Assembly: GCA_034231615.1 (NCBI GenBank)
Contig: CM067316.1
Location: forward strand, 25,443,791-25,507,790
Direction of reading: 5' to 3'
Source: Meghimatium bilineatum
Lineage: Eukaryota; Mollusca; Gastropoda; Stylommatophora; Philomycidae
Length of the DNA: 64,000 nucleotides
The notes under the pieces are model-generated. The model was not told where the DNA came from, searched no databases, and saw only the letters and a list, made by a program, of their open reading frames with translations. A program made the translations under genes and the position numbers. The stretch's first letter is position 1; the number at the start of each line of letters is the position of its first letter. Positions 21,191-33,179 of the stretch are shown here, in pieces.

Positions 21191-22224
21191 AAGAACTTAT
21201 TTGTGATTTTTTGAATGTCAGTATTTTCCCCATGAAATTACTTTCAGCCATTCCTATTCATGTTTTAGCATGTTTCACATCTACCTTTTCTGTGTGATTA
21301 TGTGGTTTGTCCATGATACAGGTAAATGGTCTACCTGTTGCAGTATCTCTCTATGTATGTTTGCATTTATTATTTGTTTCTCTTTGATTTTTCCTGTTGG
21401 ATTATCATGGTTTTTGTTTCCTGGGTGTTAATGTCTAGTCATGTTCTCTACTTTATATGTGACTTCTAAAACTGTTATTTATTCTGTACAATCTACTGCC
21501 TTGCGCTTCTCAAAATATGTACTGACTGCGCAAAACTGAAAACCATCAGGTAAAGCATGAAACAGTGTAATGAAGTTTTGCTAATAACATGAAACACACA
21601 AAAATCGATGTTTCGGCCAAAAGGCCTTATCAAGATAACATACACGTATGCATAAAAAACGACAAGTAGGGAAGACATCTTGCGTTCACATGTCTAGCGA
21701 AATGGACGGAAGGATAGAAATTAGGTCAGACGTGACACAAACAGGAAATGTACAGAAATAGGGAATAAAACAAAATCAAACCCATATAAATGTGAAAACG
21801 AGACTGAGAAATGACGGAACAACCCATCATACGTATGTCAGGTGTTCATTAATTCCCAAAGGCTTCAGAGTGCCTAATTCGTATACATATACACACCCAA
21901 TTCATTTAAAACTTTTTATTATGTCTGGACATGCAGCTTCTCCACATTTCATTATTTGTGTTTTTTCTATGTCTGATTTTAATATTGTTGGACTGCCATT
22001 ATTTTGTATTATTGGACTTTTGGTAAATTGGCCATCAAACATCTGTCACATATTCTGCCCATTCTTGTCAGTCTTATGAAATATGATTTTTTGCCACTTT
22101 TATTTAGAATGCATGGATTTTCATATTCTGTATAACTTTCTTATGCATCTTTTAAATGCAGAATCCCAAAACAACAATAGTTGAGTAAAATGCAGAGAAA
22201 AAGAGATTAAACTGCACATCAATA
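21191..22224. other. Non-coding, one hammerhead-like motif
   Basis: The cleanest copy of the motif in the window lies at 21,607-21,634 on the minus strand: CTTGATAAGGCC, TTTT, GGCCGAAACATC. No exon was recognised. Confidence 0.45.
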
Positions 22225-22500
22225 ATTTAAATGATACATATCTTTTTGTCTAGCAATGAATATTGTGAGGTGTTTTGGTTTTCTTTCTTCCTGACATTTT
22301 ACCCAGTATTTGATCGGTGTTTGTTGGTTTTTAGCTCTTCTTGCTGATAGGATTTCATAAATTGTCTGAATGATTTTCCTTAGGCTGTCCCATTTGTTAT
22401 CTATGTTCTCTTCATGATTCAGCAGAGAGGAGTGGCAAAATCTATGTGCTGTTTCCAGAGTGGCATCCCTACGACCCTGAAGGGTTATGGGTTTGATGAT
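22225..22500 (-). mobile_element. LINE fragment: endonuclease-RT linker region
   Basis: Minus-strand ETAHRFCHSSLLNHEENIDN, KWDSLRKIIQTIYEILSARR and KNQQTPIKY resemble the (D.KW..L...I...) linker between endonuclease and RT. At 22,471-22,500 the plus strand carries the LINE 3' signature CCTACGACCCTGAAGGGTTA of the 42,243 family. Confidence 0.55.
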
Positions 22501-23304
22501 GCTTATTCCAAGCACCCAATAATCTGGTGTTCATTTCTGTTCCTTACCTTTATAAGGTATTTCTGCTGCATATCTGGTTATTTCATTGCTGACGTGTACC
22601 TTTAGATCTTGATTTCTTCTATGTAAAAATATATTGTTACTGCATGTTTCCCTGTTAAGGAGTGTAGGAAAGTTTTATCCAGGCAGTAGAAATAAAGCTC
22701 ACATTGCAAATAGCAGTCACAACAACATGTATAGGAAGGATTTTTTAAATTGTACTTCTGAATGACAATAATTCTGTCCCAACTTTGGTTTGAACCCAAG
22801 ATCTCAGGGTTATATATATATGTCTAGTCATATATATATATATATATATAAAGATAGCGAAAAATTGTACATTTGACAATGTGAAAAAATATAGATAAAT
22901 CAAGAAAAATGTTATATAAACAATAATACGAATATGAGAATATTTTAAAAAATAGCTTTCAATGCATATGATTAGTTTATTCATCACCATTTCTAGCAGA
23001 ACTCCCTAGCTTTCTTTCATGAAATCATACGGGTCAGTGAAAACCAGTTTGAGAACCAGTTTCTATTTTAATATATTTTTTCTAAAATGTGAAAAATGTT
23101 TTTTTCCTACTATTACCGCATAAATAGTGTGTTGTTGAGGGGGGGGGGGTGTGTGACATACTTAAGCAGTGGGGTGGTCTCTGATTTCTTCAAAAGTTGG
23201 TGACAGGGAGTAGGAGGAGGGCCAAAAATTGTTTCCGCAATGTATGGACAGCGCGGTATGTAGAAATGTGTAGAAGAACAAGTGCCTATGTTTATGTGTG
23301 TCAT
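22501..23304. other. Non-coding, TA repeat and G-run
   Basis: TA-rich microsatellites lie at about 22,812-22,850, and an 11-G run at 23,139-23,149. No exon was seen. Confidence 0.45.
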
Positions 23305-23965
23305 GTGACATATTCCTTCCAGAACGTTGTCTTCCCAATGAACTCTCTGAACCTCTCTCTGTCTTGGGCGATGTGGCTTGCATTTTCTAGCGATGTATTC
23401 ATGTTATCTTTAATGTCGTCAGTCCATCATCTTCTTGGTCTGCCCCTTCTCCTCCTCCCAGGTATTCTTCCCTCCATTATTTGTCTTTCTAAACAGTTAT
23501 GTCTCTTTATATGACCAAACAGGCATAGTTTTGTTTTTGTTATTGTGTTTAGTAACCAATACTCTGGAATATTCTGTGTGTTTATAATATCTGAGTTTCT
23601 GATTTTATCCTTCCATGATATTCTAAGTATCTTCCTGTAGCATTTCAGCTCGAAGGCGTTGATCCTCTTTGCCGCTGTTTTACTTAGTCCATGTTTCACA
23701 GCCGTATGTTGCAACCGGAAAAATAAAAGTTCGTAACATTAGCACTTTCGTTTCTATTTTGCTGTTTTTCCATATGTTTTTCACCCATGTTATTTTGCAA
23801 TATGCCATTGCCAATCTCTTCCTTATTTCTGCCATGCAGTCTCCTGCACCGTTGATGTTTGCTCCTAAGTATTCAAATTTATCCACACATTCTACCTCGG
23901 TATTGTCTATTCTGATTTTTTTTAAATGTATGAAACCTAAAACAATGAACAATATAACACTATGA
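23305..23965 (-). mobile_element. LINE 3' half-fragment, antisense
   Basis: The minus strand gives IRIDNTEVECVDKFEYLGAN, RTFIFPVATYGCETWTK, FELKCYRKILRISWKDKIRN, LCLFGHIKRHNCLERQIMEG and RIPGRRRRGRPRR. It ends REFIGKTTFWKEYVT. Two frames cover it with one frame change near 23,700. It lacks FADD and everything N-terminal of it. Confidence 0.88.
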
Positions 23966-25269
23966 TCAACTGTTGTCATCACTTGCTAACTACTGTACTT
24001 ACACATGTTTGCTATCAATGATACACTGCCGATAACTCACTACTATAGCAGCGTGTTGTTTACAATATACACAGTTCTTGGAATATTATATAACGTTCGT
24101 GTAAGCAGAGAAACATGGATCTGTATATCTAACAGTCAAACCTAGTAGTCCAAGCTTTGACCATACCAATTTCTAGAAGTTAAGATCCTTCCTGTTTTTC
24201 CAAACACTTAGGACACTCAGCTGTTTATTTACGGAAGATATTAATCAGAGATACTACCCCCCCCCCCCCCCGACATTAAAAACAGCGTTAAGCAGGATGC
24301 ATTTTGTGTGTTTACGTGCGTGAGTTTTTCTGTTACTTGACATCCAAAAGAGTGACATGCCAGATAAGCCGTTGCGTAAGAGTTATTACTGAATGTCAAG
24401 TGTAAGACTTTTCGTGTATTTTATTTTGTACAGCAGTAGTATTAGTAAAGACTACATAACTGATGTACAGCCTTACATTAGGACCGTAGGTACGTCTTTG
24501 ATAAAGAGGCAGGAGTCGTGCTAAAAATATTTTCTTACTTTCGCTGTTGCGAGATTTGGTGGGTTTTTTTTAGGGCAAAACAGATATGGGGAGGGAGTTT
24601 AAACTTTATAAAAAAATAAGCTTTGTTATTAAAATAACAACAGATAAACACTTTTGTTCAATAAAAACCGTTCAAACTAAATAATCATTTAAAAGAAATC
24701 CTGTCAAATCCACTTATAACAACCTGATCCGGACTAACGAAATATGAAATAACAAATGATATAATAATTCGCAAAGACGACGTGTCGCTAAATGAACAGT
24801 AATGCTGAAAAACAACGAGTTCTCAGAATACTATAACCTAAATGTAATCAAAATCAGAGAAACATGGATTTGTATATCTAAACAGTCAAACCAGAGCCTA
24901 AATCTTGACCATACCTTAACCAGTCCCTCTTCAAGTGTGAGCTTTGACACATCACGTCCTGAAAGTTAAATTCTAGTGTGTAGTTAAAACAGGACGCTTT
25001 CAATGTGCCGTCCGCCGTATGTGTGTGTGCTCTGACAGAACGAGGTTTTACATAGATATGTTGAAATAAAGTATGAATATATCTGCAGATCAACACCAAG
25101 AGTCAACTGATATTTTGTCCAACAAATTCCAGAAATTACCAAACGAAGTTTTTCCAATATGTCCCAATTCTCGTTCATGATTCAGAATATCGTTTCATTT
25201 ATAAAAAAAATACGTTTGTGTATGAATAGACACACTACCATTATACACTGGTAATGATGAAATAATTAC
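23966..25269. other. Upstream CLIP4 region or 5' intron, partial duplication
   Basis: A 65-85-bp segment (CAGAGAAACATGGATCTGTA and CTAACAGTCAAACC) at 24,106-24,190 recurs at 24,855-24,935. A 15-C run lies at 24,257-24,271. No firm exon was seen. Confidence 0.45.
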
Positions 25270-25310
25270 CTTATCTGTGAGCAGGTAGCTCTTGTCAGCG
25301 CATAGTCTTT
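25270..25310 (-). other. Candidate 41-nt 5' UTR exon of CLIP4
   Basis: The minus strand has TTTTACAG, 41 nt, then GTAATT: an acceptor and a donor at the right spacing for a small exon upstream of the CLIP4 start. It holds ATGCGCTGA (start then immediate stop), so it would be non-coding. This rests on splice-site appearance only. Confidence 0.25.
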
Positions 25311-27204
25311 CTGTAAAAGCACAAGTTCTCCTTAGTTAAGTAACCAAGAGAAAGCCTAACACTTAAACTTGTCTGCACATCTTCATCACCCAATGGAACC
25401 ACGTGACATAAGACAAAATTAACATATCGAGATAATCCACGCAGTAACAAATTTGTATTGTTTCTTTAAATAAAAAAATACATTCGCATTGACATTACTT
25501 TACATTTGATATTTTTTAAAGTTATATTTGTAATCAGTGACAATAATACATTATCATAGGTGTTAACGAATTTTTCACAGGTGACAGGTTGTCAGTCTAT
25601 CCTTAACCTACCGTAGTCGCCTCCAACGACATTCCCGGAAAGAAGACAGTTGCAATATTCTATGCACCCTGAACTAGAAGTCAAGGCCATGTTGTTTTAT
25701 ACGGACGACCATCAGACAAATAAAATCAATGCCATTTTTGTCAATAATACTAATATGTAAGATTGTATTTATGGGAGTATTAATGAATAATAGTTATAGT
25801 AGTAATATATAATAGTAAATAATAGTTAATAAATGTAAGTGTTACAAAGATTGCGTTTGTGGAAATGATTGTGTTTATGGCCGTGCAATGAAAAAACAAC
25901 TTACTTTATACAGAAATCCCCCTCCCCCTTTTTTGAAAGTCTGATTAACATTAAAGCCAGAATGTTAGTCCTCTAGGAAAGTATACTGTACTAGGTGCGC
26001 AAAGATTGACACCGCTGCTATAGTTGACATGTTTCATAATGAACATAGGGACACCAAATAAGTATAAGTTCGAAAGTATCTGGGCTTAGATCTGAAAGCA
26101 CAGATAGTGGTGGACAAATACATAACAGTCAACACTGCGGTCACGAGCATGCATGAATCCGGACCATCTACAGTACTATAAGACCTAACTGCACAAAGCA
26201 AACAGGTCTTCATTCGGTAAGTTTTTGATTATTGTTACGCATCCATTGGTTACTATTTATATACTTGGAGTAGCCTTAGCTATTTTTGGCATACGATTCC
26301 AAGTATATAAATATTGACCAACTAAAAACAAGGGAATAATGAAGAAAAGGAACGAATGAAAGCCTAATTAATTCAGAGAACGAGTCTTCTACTGCCGGTC
26401 ACGAATGAATCCTGAGTTGAAACCCCTGCAAACTATAGAGATATAGTTGGAAAACACACTTCAAGATTATCTATCTAGAAATCCGTGGTTGTAAGGGGCG
26501 CCTGAGATGAATGATAAATAGTACGTATCTATACATCTTCAATAACTGCAGCACGAACATGCCATATCTACTCCTACGTCGTTTGCTAAAAGAGAGTGAG
26601 TACTTACAAGTCTGCACAGAGTGTAGCTTTAAGTGGGTTCTGTTTAAACTAATTCTTCATGTGATCACTGTGTACACTAGTATATATACGGTAATACTCT
26701 CCATCCGCACCTTAAAACTAGTTTGACCTAAAAATGCAGACAGCACACAACGGAGACTCAACTCCATATTACATTAAAAAAAAAATATCCGTCCCTTTGC
26801 TAGAAATGACTACAATCGACATTGATGCACTTATCGACTTGGTCATTGGTCATTTTCAGCTAACAGAAAGTGTTTGCGACAATCGCAACTGAATCCATTA
26901 GACGTTGGGAATCATCCTTCTAAAGTGCCGTCAATTTCCTTTTTTCCCAGTGATTTTCGTTCTTGAATTTGTGTATACGTTTTTGTCGGCAGCAATGAAA
27001 ATCATGGGAAAAGTCATATGCAATTGCGACTTTGGGAAGATAATTCCTCATATTCAAAGTACTGCATTGTAGAGGGACTCGCGACAATTCGTATACACAA
27101 CGGGTTCATTTATCAGTACAGACTGAACTACCGTATTACTACAGTGAAATCCCATTATAAGAACTTGGTCGGACGAAATAACAGAAATTCGTTATGTAAT
27201 AATA
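25311..27204. other. Non-coding, one perfect-arm hairpin
   Basis: A hairpin lies at 26,248-26,319. An ETS-like CCCGGAAA lies at 25,634-25,641, upstream of the candidate exon. No open frame of interest was seen. Confidence 0.4.
26248..26319. repeat. Inverted repeat, 22-bp arms
   Basis: GGTTACTATTTATATACTTG and its reverse complement (arms 26,248-26,269 and 26,298-26,319) differ at two positions. The loop is about 28 bp. It may be a MITE remnant or a cruciform-prone site. Confidence 0.75.
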
Positions 27205-27490
27205 AGACCCATAACCCGGCAGAGTCGTAGGGGTGCCACACTGGTTACATCAGCACAAAACGCTCTCCAAACAACTCTACCCTCAGCCAGTCGGAGGAGT
27301 GTAGAAAAATCACACCCAGACCATTCCTTGATGTTATCAATGCATGATTTTCTTACTTCCTCTCCTCCTTCTACCCTCGACTGTTCCTAGCAAAATAATG
27401 TTAGTAAACAAGTCGTGCCTCGTTACATGTCCAAACCAAACAAGTGTACGCCGTTTCATCATTGACAAAGATGGTTACTGATAACCCGAA
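27205..27490 (-). mobile_element. LINE 3' fragment, same family as 42,243-43,440
   Basis: It begins (minus 3' end) with ACCCATAACCCGGCAGAGTC and GTAGGGGTGCCAC, then ACCATTCCTTGATGTTATC and TTCTACCCTCGACTGTTCC. It is colinear with 42,243-42,490. Heavily 5' truncated. Confidence 0.82.
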
Positions 27491-27499
27491 CGATACGTC

Positions 27500-27850
27500 G
27501 CTGAAATTGTTCGTCATCCCGTCCTTTCAATTTTAGCTACACGGGGGACGATATATCAGCAGGATAACCCTCGACATCATGTGGCCCAACTCACCACCTA
27601 GTTCCTCGCTGACAACAACATACACACCATTCCGTGGTCATCCATGTACCTCCATAGAACACTTATGGGATGAATACGACAGATGACTCCAGACGTGGCT
27701 CCAGCCAATCTCCGGCAGTTTTCTCTTGCACTGCGGGAAGAGTGGACAGCCATCCCACAACAATAGATCCAACGGCTAATCGGATCCATGTGAAGAAGAT
27801 ATCGTTCTCTGATAGAGCCAGAGAAGGTCATACATCTTACTGAAACGGAG
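27500..27850 (+). mobile_element. Tc1/mariner transposase C-terminal fragment
   Basis: Plus-strand pieces in different frames give PSTSCGPTH, NNIHTIPWSS, HLWDEY-like, NLRQFSLALREEWTAIPQQ and IQRLIGSM. These are the C-terminal DDE-domain blocks (LWDE, EEW..IPQ..I..L..SM) of Tc1-like transposases. The N-terminal helix-turn-helix part is missing and stops interrupt it. Confidence 0.8.
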
Positions 27851-27852
27851 GA

Positions 27853-28112
27853 CTCAGTCGCAAAGAATAAAAGTCCAAACCAAATTTAATTAACACCATT
27901 TCGTTGTTAAAGTCTGAAAGGTTCTATATGCAAAGATTGAAACATTTAGTTCCGTAAAATAAAATTTTGGAATACGTTAAGGCCTCAGTCGCAAAGAATA
28001 AAAGTCCAAACCAAATTTAATTAACACCACTTCGTTGTTAAAGTATGAAAGGTTCTATATGAAAAAATGTGAAATATTAATTCCGTAACATAAAATTTTG
28101 GAATACGTGTAA
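27853..28112. repeat. Tandem duplication of ~130 bp
   Basis: CTCAGTCGCAAAGAATAAAA and the ~110 bp after it occur at about 27,853-27,983 and again at 27,984-28,112 with roughly ten differences. It begins right after the Tc1-like coding end, so it may be a doubled transposon 3' end. Confidence 0.85.
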
Positions 28113-28284
28113 AATTTGTTGTCCATTAGCACTGCAATAGTGTTGGGTTTTTTTAATCATTATAATTAAAGCCTATTCAACCAGCGTGCACAATTAATAA
28201 TAATATAAAATAATAATAACTGAAAAGCAATTCCCTTATACCTTAGTCATGAGTTATACATTAGTATAATTAAGGTTATAGCTT

Positions 28285-28556
28285 CGCCCGTGTGTTGCCG
28301 GCGCCCGAAAGGGAAGCAAAGAATAGCAACACTGTTTACCTTCCACGCATGTCGTAAAAGGCGACTAAGGAGGTTATGGGATGGAGTTGGCTATCCCATC
28401 CCATATAGGGTCAGTGACCCAAAGCCATGCTGAAGTCGGATGTGTCAGGTAGAAAGGCGCAAATATCGCAGCAATGCTGTAAACCATGATACAACGATTT
28501 CCGTTCTCCGGACTACATCCTGCTAATCTGCAGGAGTTTGAGAGCGAACGCAGAAG
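28285..28556 (+). mobile_element. SINE-like retroposon (family A), full length
   Basis: It starts CGCCCGTGTGTTGCCGG and ends GAACGCAGAAG. The flanks AAGGTTATAGCTT (28,272-28,284) and AAGGTTAAACCTT (28,557-28,569) form a 13-bp target-site duplication with two changes. Confidence 0.88.
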
Positions 28557-28569
28557 AAGGTTAAACCTT

Positions 28570-30087
28570 AATCATTAATTGTTTTATTATTATTATTATG
28601 TATAATTAATATTATTATTATGAATGCGCATACACAGCGCATTCATTTATAACACATTTCCCTATTTAACAACACTTTTCAAATATTTTTATTCTTTATA
28701 CTATCTGTAAATAGCAAATTTTCTGTTATTACATACATATTTTGTCGGCCCGGAGCAAGTTATTATAATAGAATTTGACTGTATTATAATTAATTATTAC
28801 AGTATTATTTTGACACTGAAGAATTTGCAACAGAATGGCATGAGTTGGAAACTCTTGAGAAATGAACATGCCGAGTTGAACCTTGTAACACGCATATATA
28901 ACACAGACTTCTTTGTTCATTTTCCCATTTCCACATTGCCGACTCTGACCAGCATGCATATCTTTCGTCTTTTAGTTACCAAGGACTCCCTATAACAGTG
29001 ATGTATATAGAACGTACTGGATGACACAAAAAATGAAAAATCGTACTAAAAAATAAAACATTATTCACCAAATTTATCATTAAACCTAGAATCATTCAGC
29101 GGTATGACCTCTTACCTTTGGCCTTTAAAAGATCATTGGAGTTCAAAAGTGGGGGTGAAGTCACTGCACTATAAGTACACGTTTCCACTTCGGATCACCA
29201 GAATAGTGTATATAATCTATTCTATATGAACATTCTCATGAAATAATTATCTATATAAATGTCATTTATGCGAATGTGGGAATGTTGATTTGTGCAGTAA
29301 TTGTAATTTGTTTCAGTTTTTATATTGTTATAGCTACACGTCAATTTAGCTCTCTATTGAAAATGTAAAAGTTCATCAAATATCTAACTTCGTGTGACTT
29401 CTAAGAGGGTCTTGGGTTAAAAACAACTGTATTATTAAAAAAGCAAACCAATTATGTACAATCTTCACCTGAGATGTGACTGCATCCGTGTGATATCGGG
29501 ACATTACAGATAAACAATTTATAGTAACAGTGCATGCAAGTCTGGAAGATAGTGAATTCAAATCGAGCATGCAGGAACTCCTTTCCTGCTCAGGGCCGTG
29601 CTATGATGCAGAGAGGCGCACCAATCACAATACATTGTCGAGAGCGGTATTTCGAAGATAAACCATTTAAAGGGGAAAGGGCGGAATTTCGAAGACTGCA
29701 TCATACTGAGAAAATATATCGCATGGTCCTGGTCCTGCTTACTACACCTCAGCACTGCCACCGAAGAAACAGTAATGCAGTGGACTGTGTGGCATACTTG
29801 AAAATGAAAAGGCTGATCTCATGTCAAGGGAAGGGGAATCGTCAGAATTTGTTTTTTTTTTAAATATGATATTTCGTACTATGAATGTAAGACTATGATA
29901 AAAGCAGAATATAAGAAAATGTGGAAGCAGATGCACCCAACCGCAGAATTAAATGATTCCTACAATAAAATGCCACGCAAGAAATAAACCATTATCTTCA
30001 TACTAAGAGTTGTCCACAACAGACTGAGAAGTCATATGCTCAGAAAGCTCAAAGCTACTGGTTACTGTTGAGTGCACGCAGATGAAG
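28570..30087. other. Non-coding, AT-rich, no exon recognised
   Basis: One isolated copy of the 34-bp minisatellite core (CACGCATATATAACACAGAC) lies near 28,889-28,908. No conserved coding segment was recognised. Confidence 0.4.
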
Positions 30088-30375
30088 AATCTTGAAACAT
30101 CTCACGCATATATAACACAGACAAACTTAAACATCTCACGCATATATAACGAAGACAGACTGAAACATCTCACGCATATATAACGAAGACAGACTGAAAC
30201 ATCTCACGCATATATAACGAAGACAGACTGAAACATCTCACGCATATATAACACGGCAGACTGAAACATCTCACGCATATATAACACAAGACAGACTGAA
30301 ACATCTCACGCATATATAACACAAGACAGACTGAAATATCTCACGCATATATAACACAAGACAGACTGAAACATA
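30088..30375. repeat. Minisatellite, 34-bp unit, about 8 copies
   Basis: The unit is GAAACATCTCACGCATATAT followed by AACGAAGACAGACT. The interior copies are almost identical; a few copies have AACACAAG in place of AACGAAG. Confidence 0.95.
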
Positions 30376-30779
30376 TTACAAATACTTCACACGGCAACAA
30401 TCACTAAAGAAATGCATGAAAATACTCTATAAGTATGTACTATACAACACTCACTGCTTAGCTCACTTCGACCGACCTCTATGACAGAGCGTGTTCTTCG
30501 CTCTGTCAAGGTACAAGGTTCAACCCCCGCCGCAGGTAACTGTGCATCCGAACTATTCATAACGAAATGACAACCTACAGAACGTATTTATATTGTCTAT
30601 AAAATGACTGCAACAAAAAAATGCAGGGTTTGTCGCTACGTTATAAATGTGATATGTTAGAAACTTCCCCAGTGCAGTATAAACGTACCTTCTCCATTGA
30701 TTTCACTGAAGTGAAAGACAAATTACAATCAATTCAACACAACAGTATTTGTTTTGTAGAATACCGTATATATTTTGTT
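30376..30779. other. Non-coding stretch
   Basis: A weak tRNA-like B box (GGTTCAACCCC) sits at about 30,510 without a foldable tRNA. Nothing else was recognised. Confidence 0.3.
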
Positions 30780-32120
30780 TCATTATCCGATCAAACACAG
30801 TCCAGTATGGGTAGAACTTAAAACGCGCATGAAACGGTCTGTCGCCACCAGGGCCGTTTTCCGTAAAGGGAATTTGATTTATATTTGTAAATACATTTAT
30901 CTAAACATAAGGCATCCTTGCGTTTCCGTGTTTAAATACATCTATTTGATGAAACATTTCACGACTTTTTTGTGAAATATCGCGATAATGGAAAGGGGGG
31001 GGGGGGGGGGGGTAGGGGGGTTGTTGTTTACCCACACTTTTGCTAAGTTCCCAGTACTAAAAGTTTCTATTACTAATAGTTATGCTCTTATTTGCTAACG
31101 GGGTGCAGGGGTCGAACACCCCAACTCGACAGAAGGTTGCTATGGTTGGGATGTTCTAACACCATTCCCCCCCCCTCCAATCTACGGGGGTATGGTCACG
31201 ATCAAACAACCCACTACAAATAGAAATCACCACACAGTCCACTACAAATTAAAGTCACAATGCGTATGGAATATCCTGTGGCAATCATACAGCACACTAG
31301 AAATCGAAGCGCGTATGAATCATTCTGTCACAAACCTCTACTAAAAAAAAAAAGAAAAGAAATTAAAGCGCGCATGGAACATTCTTGATCATTCAAAGCT
31401 CACTACAAATATAAATGAAAATGCATATGGAACATTCTAGTGACCAACAAAACTATACGATGTATTGTTTAAACCACTTATGAAAGTACACGTTTATTGT
31501 GCTAACGACTAAAAAAAAAAGTGCATATGCTTTGTCCTAGTGACCAATAAAATCACAAACGTGTATACATTTTTCTAACGAGCAATAAAGGTAAAGTACA
31601 CACTTTGTTAGCACACATTTGCTGTTCTAGCCACCAATGAAAATACAACACCCATGTAGTGTTCTAACTTACCTAATACAATATGCATAGGTTGTTCTAT
31701 GACCATTCAAAGCACTCATTTGTTTCCAAAAGGACACAAAAAGTCATGGAGGATTTACTTTATTATATTAAGGTTTTCCCATATGTATTTCGTCCCTCTC
31801 AACAGACCAGCTAAGAGTAAAGTGATAATACAAATAAACTACTGCATATTTATTGTTCTAACGACCAAAGTAGCCATCGTGCCGAAAACGGATGTGCTGA
31901 GTCGGAAGGCCCAAAATAACGCAGCTCCGCTGTGAAACCAGCAGCACAACGTACTTCACCCTACTTCGTGGAAAACACATTGGTTTATTAGAGGGCGAAC
32001 ACAGAAGAATAAAGTACCAAACAATTAAAGCACAGACGTATTGGAAATCATTCAAAATATAACTGTATTGTTCTGGCGATCAAATCACTGTATCCATCAA
32101 ATTATAATTATCCTAGTATG
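30780..32120. repeat. Decayed long-period tandem repeat (~45-48 bp)
   Basis: The phrases GCGCATGGAACATTCT, GTGACCAACAAAA and CACTACAAATAAAAG recur in order about every 45-48 bp, with many changes, from about 30,810 to 32,095. An 18-G run sits at 30,995-31,012, and a diverged family A SINE interrupts the repeat at about 31,875-32,012. Confidence 0.65.
31875..32012 (+). mobile_element. SINE-like retroposon (family A), diverged partial copy
   Basis: CTGAGTCGGAAGGCCCAAAA, ACGCAGCTCCGCTGTGAAAC, CACAACG and GGGCGAACACAGAAGAA follow the order of the family 3' half. Confidence 0.6.
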
Positions 32121-32779
32121 ACTTTCTTCACTTCACAAAAATTACTACTTTACAATCAAGAACTAGAACTACACAACTCTGAAAAGGGTCAATCTATACA
32201 CATATTATTACAGAAGTTCTAATTAAACAAGGCAAATATGCAAAATCCGTGAAAGATACAATACAAGATTACCAAAATAAAGAACATCGAAAGAACGAAG
32301 TCTTATTTGTTACAACCATTGTTGCAAACTTGGTCACCGAGGTTTGTTGGGTCACCAAAGCACTAGCCTCAAGCTAAAAAAAAAAGGCACTAAACTGTTT
32401 TTGAAAAGCGCTAATCTTTTTTCATTAAAACGTTAGAAAATATAATATTATAACTCATTACTACCAGTTAATATTAGAATGAAGTGTATTCCAGATTTAC
32501 AAAATCTCAGAAAACTTATTTCTCTTTTTCTTTAGCTATTTTTGGCCGTATGTGTTAATAGTATATAATGATGAACATTATTCAACCAAACTTTCATATG
32601 CGCCATATGATCTAATTTTCAAAGAAAAACACTAAATATGTGCCCGGTAATTCACAGAATATGGATGTGTCGGGTCATCGGCGCAAATAAAACAATCCAG
32701 TCCGTGTCATTCACAAAAGAGGAAAGAGATAGAATGAACAATGACAATATAGGATAAAAACAATATCATACAAAGAATA
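32121..32779. other. Non-coding, nothing recognised
   Basis: AT-rich, without a recognisable repeat family or exon. Confidence 0.4.
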
Positions 32780-33010
32780 CATGGACACTCAAAACATCAA
32801 ATGGTTCGGCCACCTGATCAAAATTGAACCAGATCGCATTCCATCGATAACCCTAAATAGATCATCTGAAAAGAGAAACAGGAATAGTATCAGACAAAGA
32901 TGGATAGATTAAATCATAGAAATACTAGTACACCAAAGCAAACAACTTCGCCTTCTCATAACGCTAGCGGCACACATGGATAAAACAAGACAAGAAGACG
33001 GAATCCATTG
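32780..33010 (+). mobile_element. LINE 3' fragment
   Basis: TQNIKWFGHLIKIEPDRIPS, then RQRWID and ITLAAHMD, are the KWFGH..R...RIP and RW(I/V)D blocks of the LINE family of 497-1326. It is short and broken. Confidence 0.72.
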
Positions 33011-33179
33011 TAAAACTACCGTACAGAGAGTACTATTGTGTCAATATTTGTTTACAATCAACTTATGAGGCACTATTGTTTCACAAACTCCTGAATGTGA
33101 CACGGTGCAGATCACAACATTTTCAGTTCCCGCAAGTGGCAAGCAGATGTAACATGCCTGATAACTAGTCAAGTAGATC

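Noticed and set aside
20793-21251. 152-codon minus-strand open frame
   Set aside because: It is the shadow of the LINE reading frame on the plus strand (20,331-21,190), which has clear RT motifs.
25140-25178. Alternative CLIP4 first coding exon (MNENWDILEKLRL)
   Set aside because: Its donor phase does not fit the acceptor phase of the exon at 19,680-19,891, and it has no similarity to the CLIP4 N-terminus that I know.
30088-30375. CRISPR-like array
   Set aside because: The 34-bp units are contiguous with no unique spacers, and this is animal nuclear DNA, so it is a minisatellite. The same applies to 37,428-38,085 and 57,590-63,735.
30480-30540. tRNA-derived SINE head from GGTTCAACCCC
   Set aside because: Only a B-box-like string is present. 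There is no A box at the right distance and no second copy in the window.
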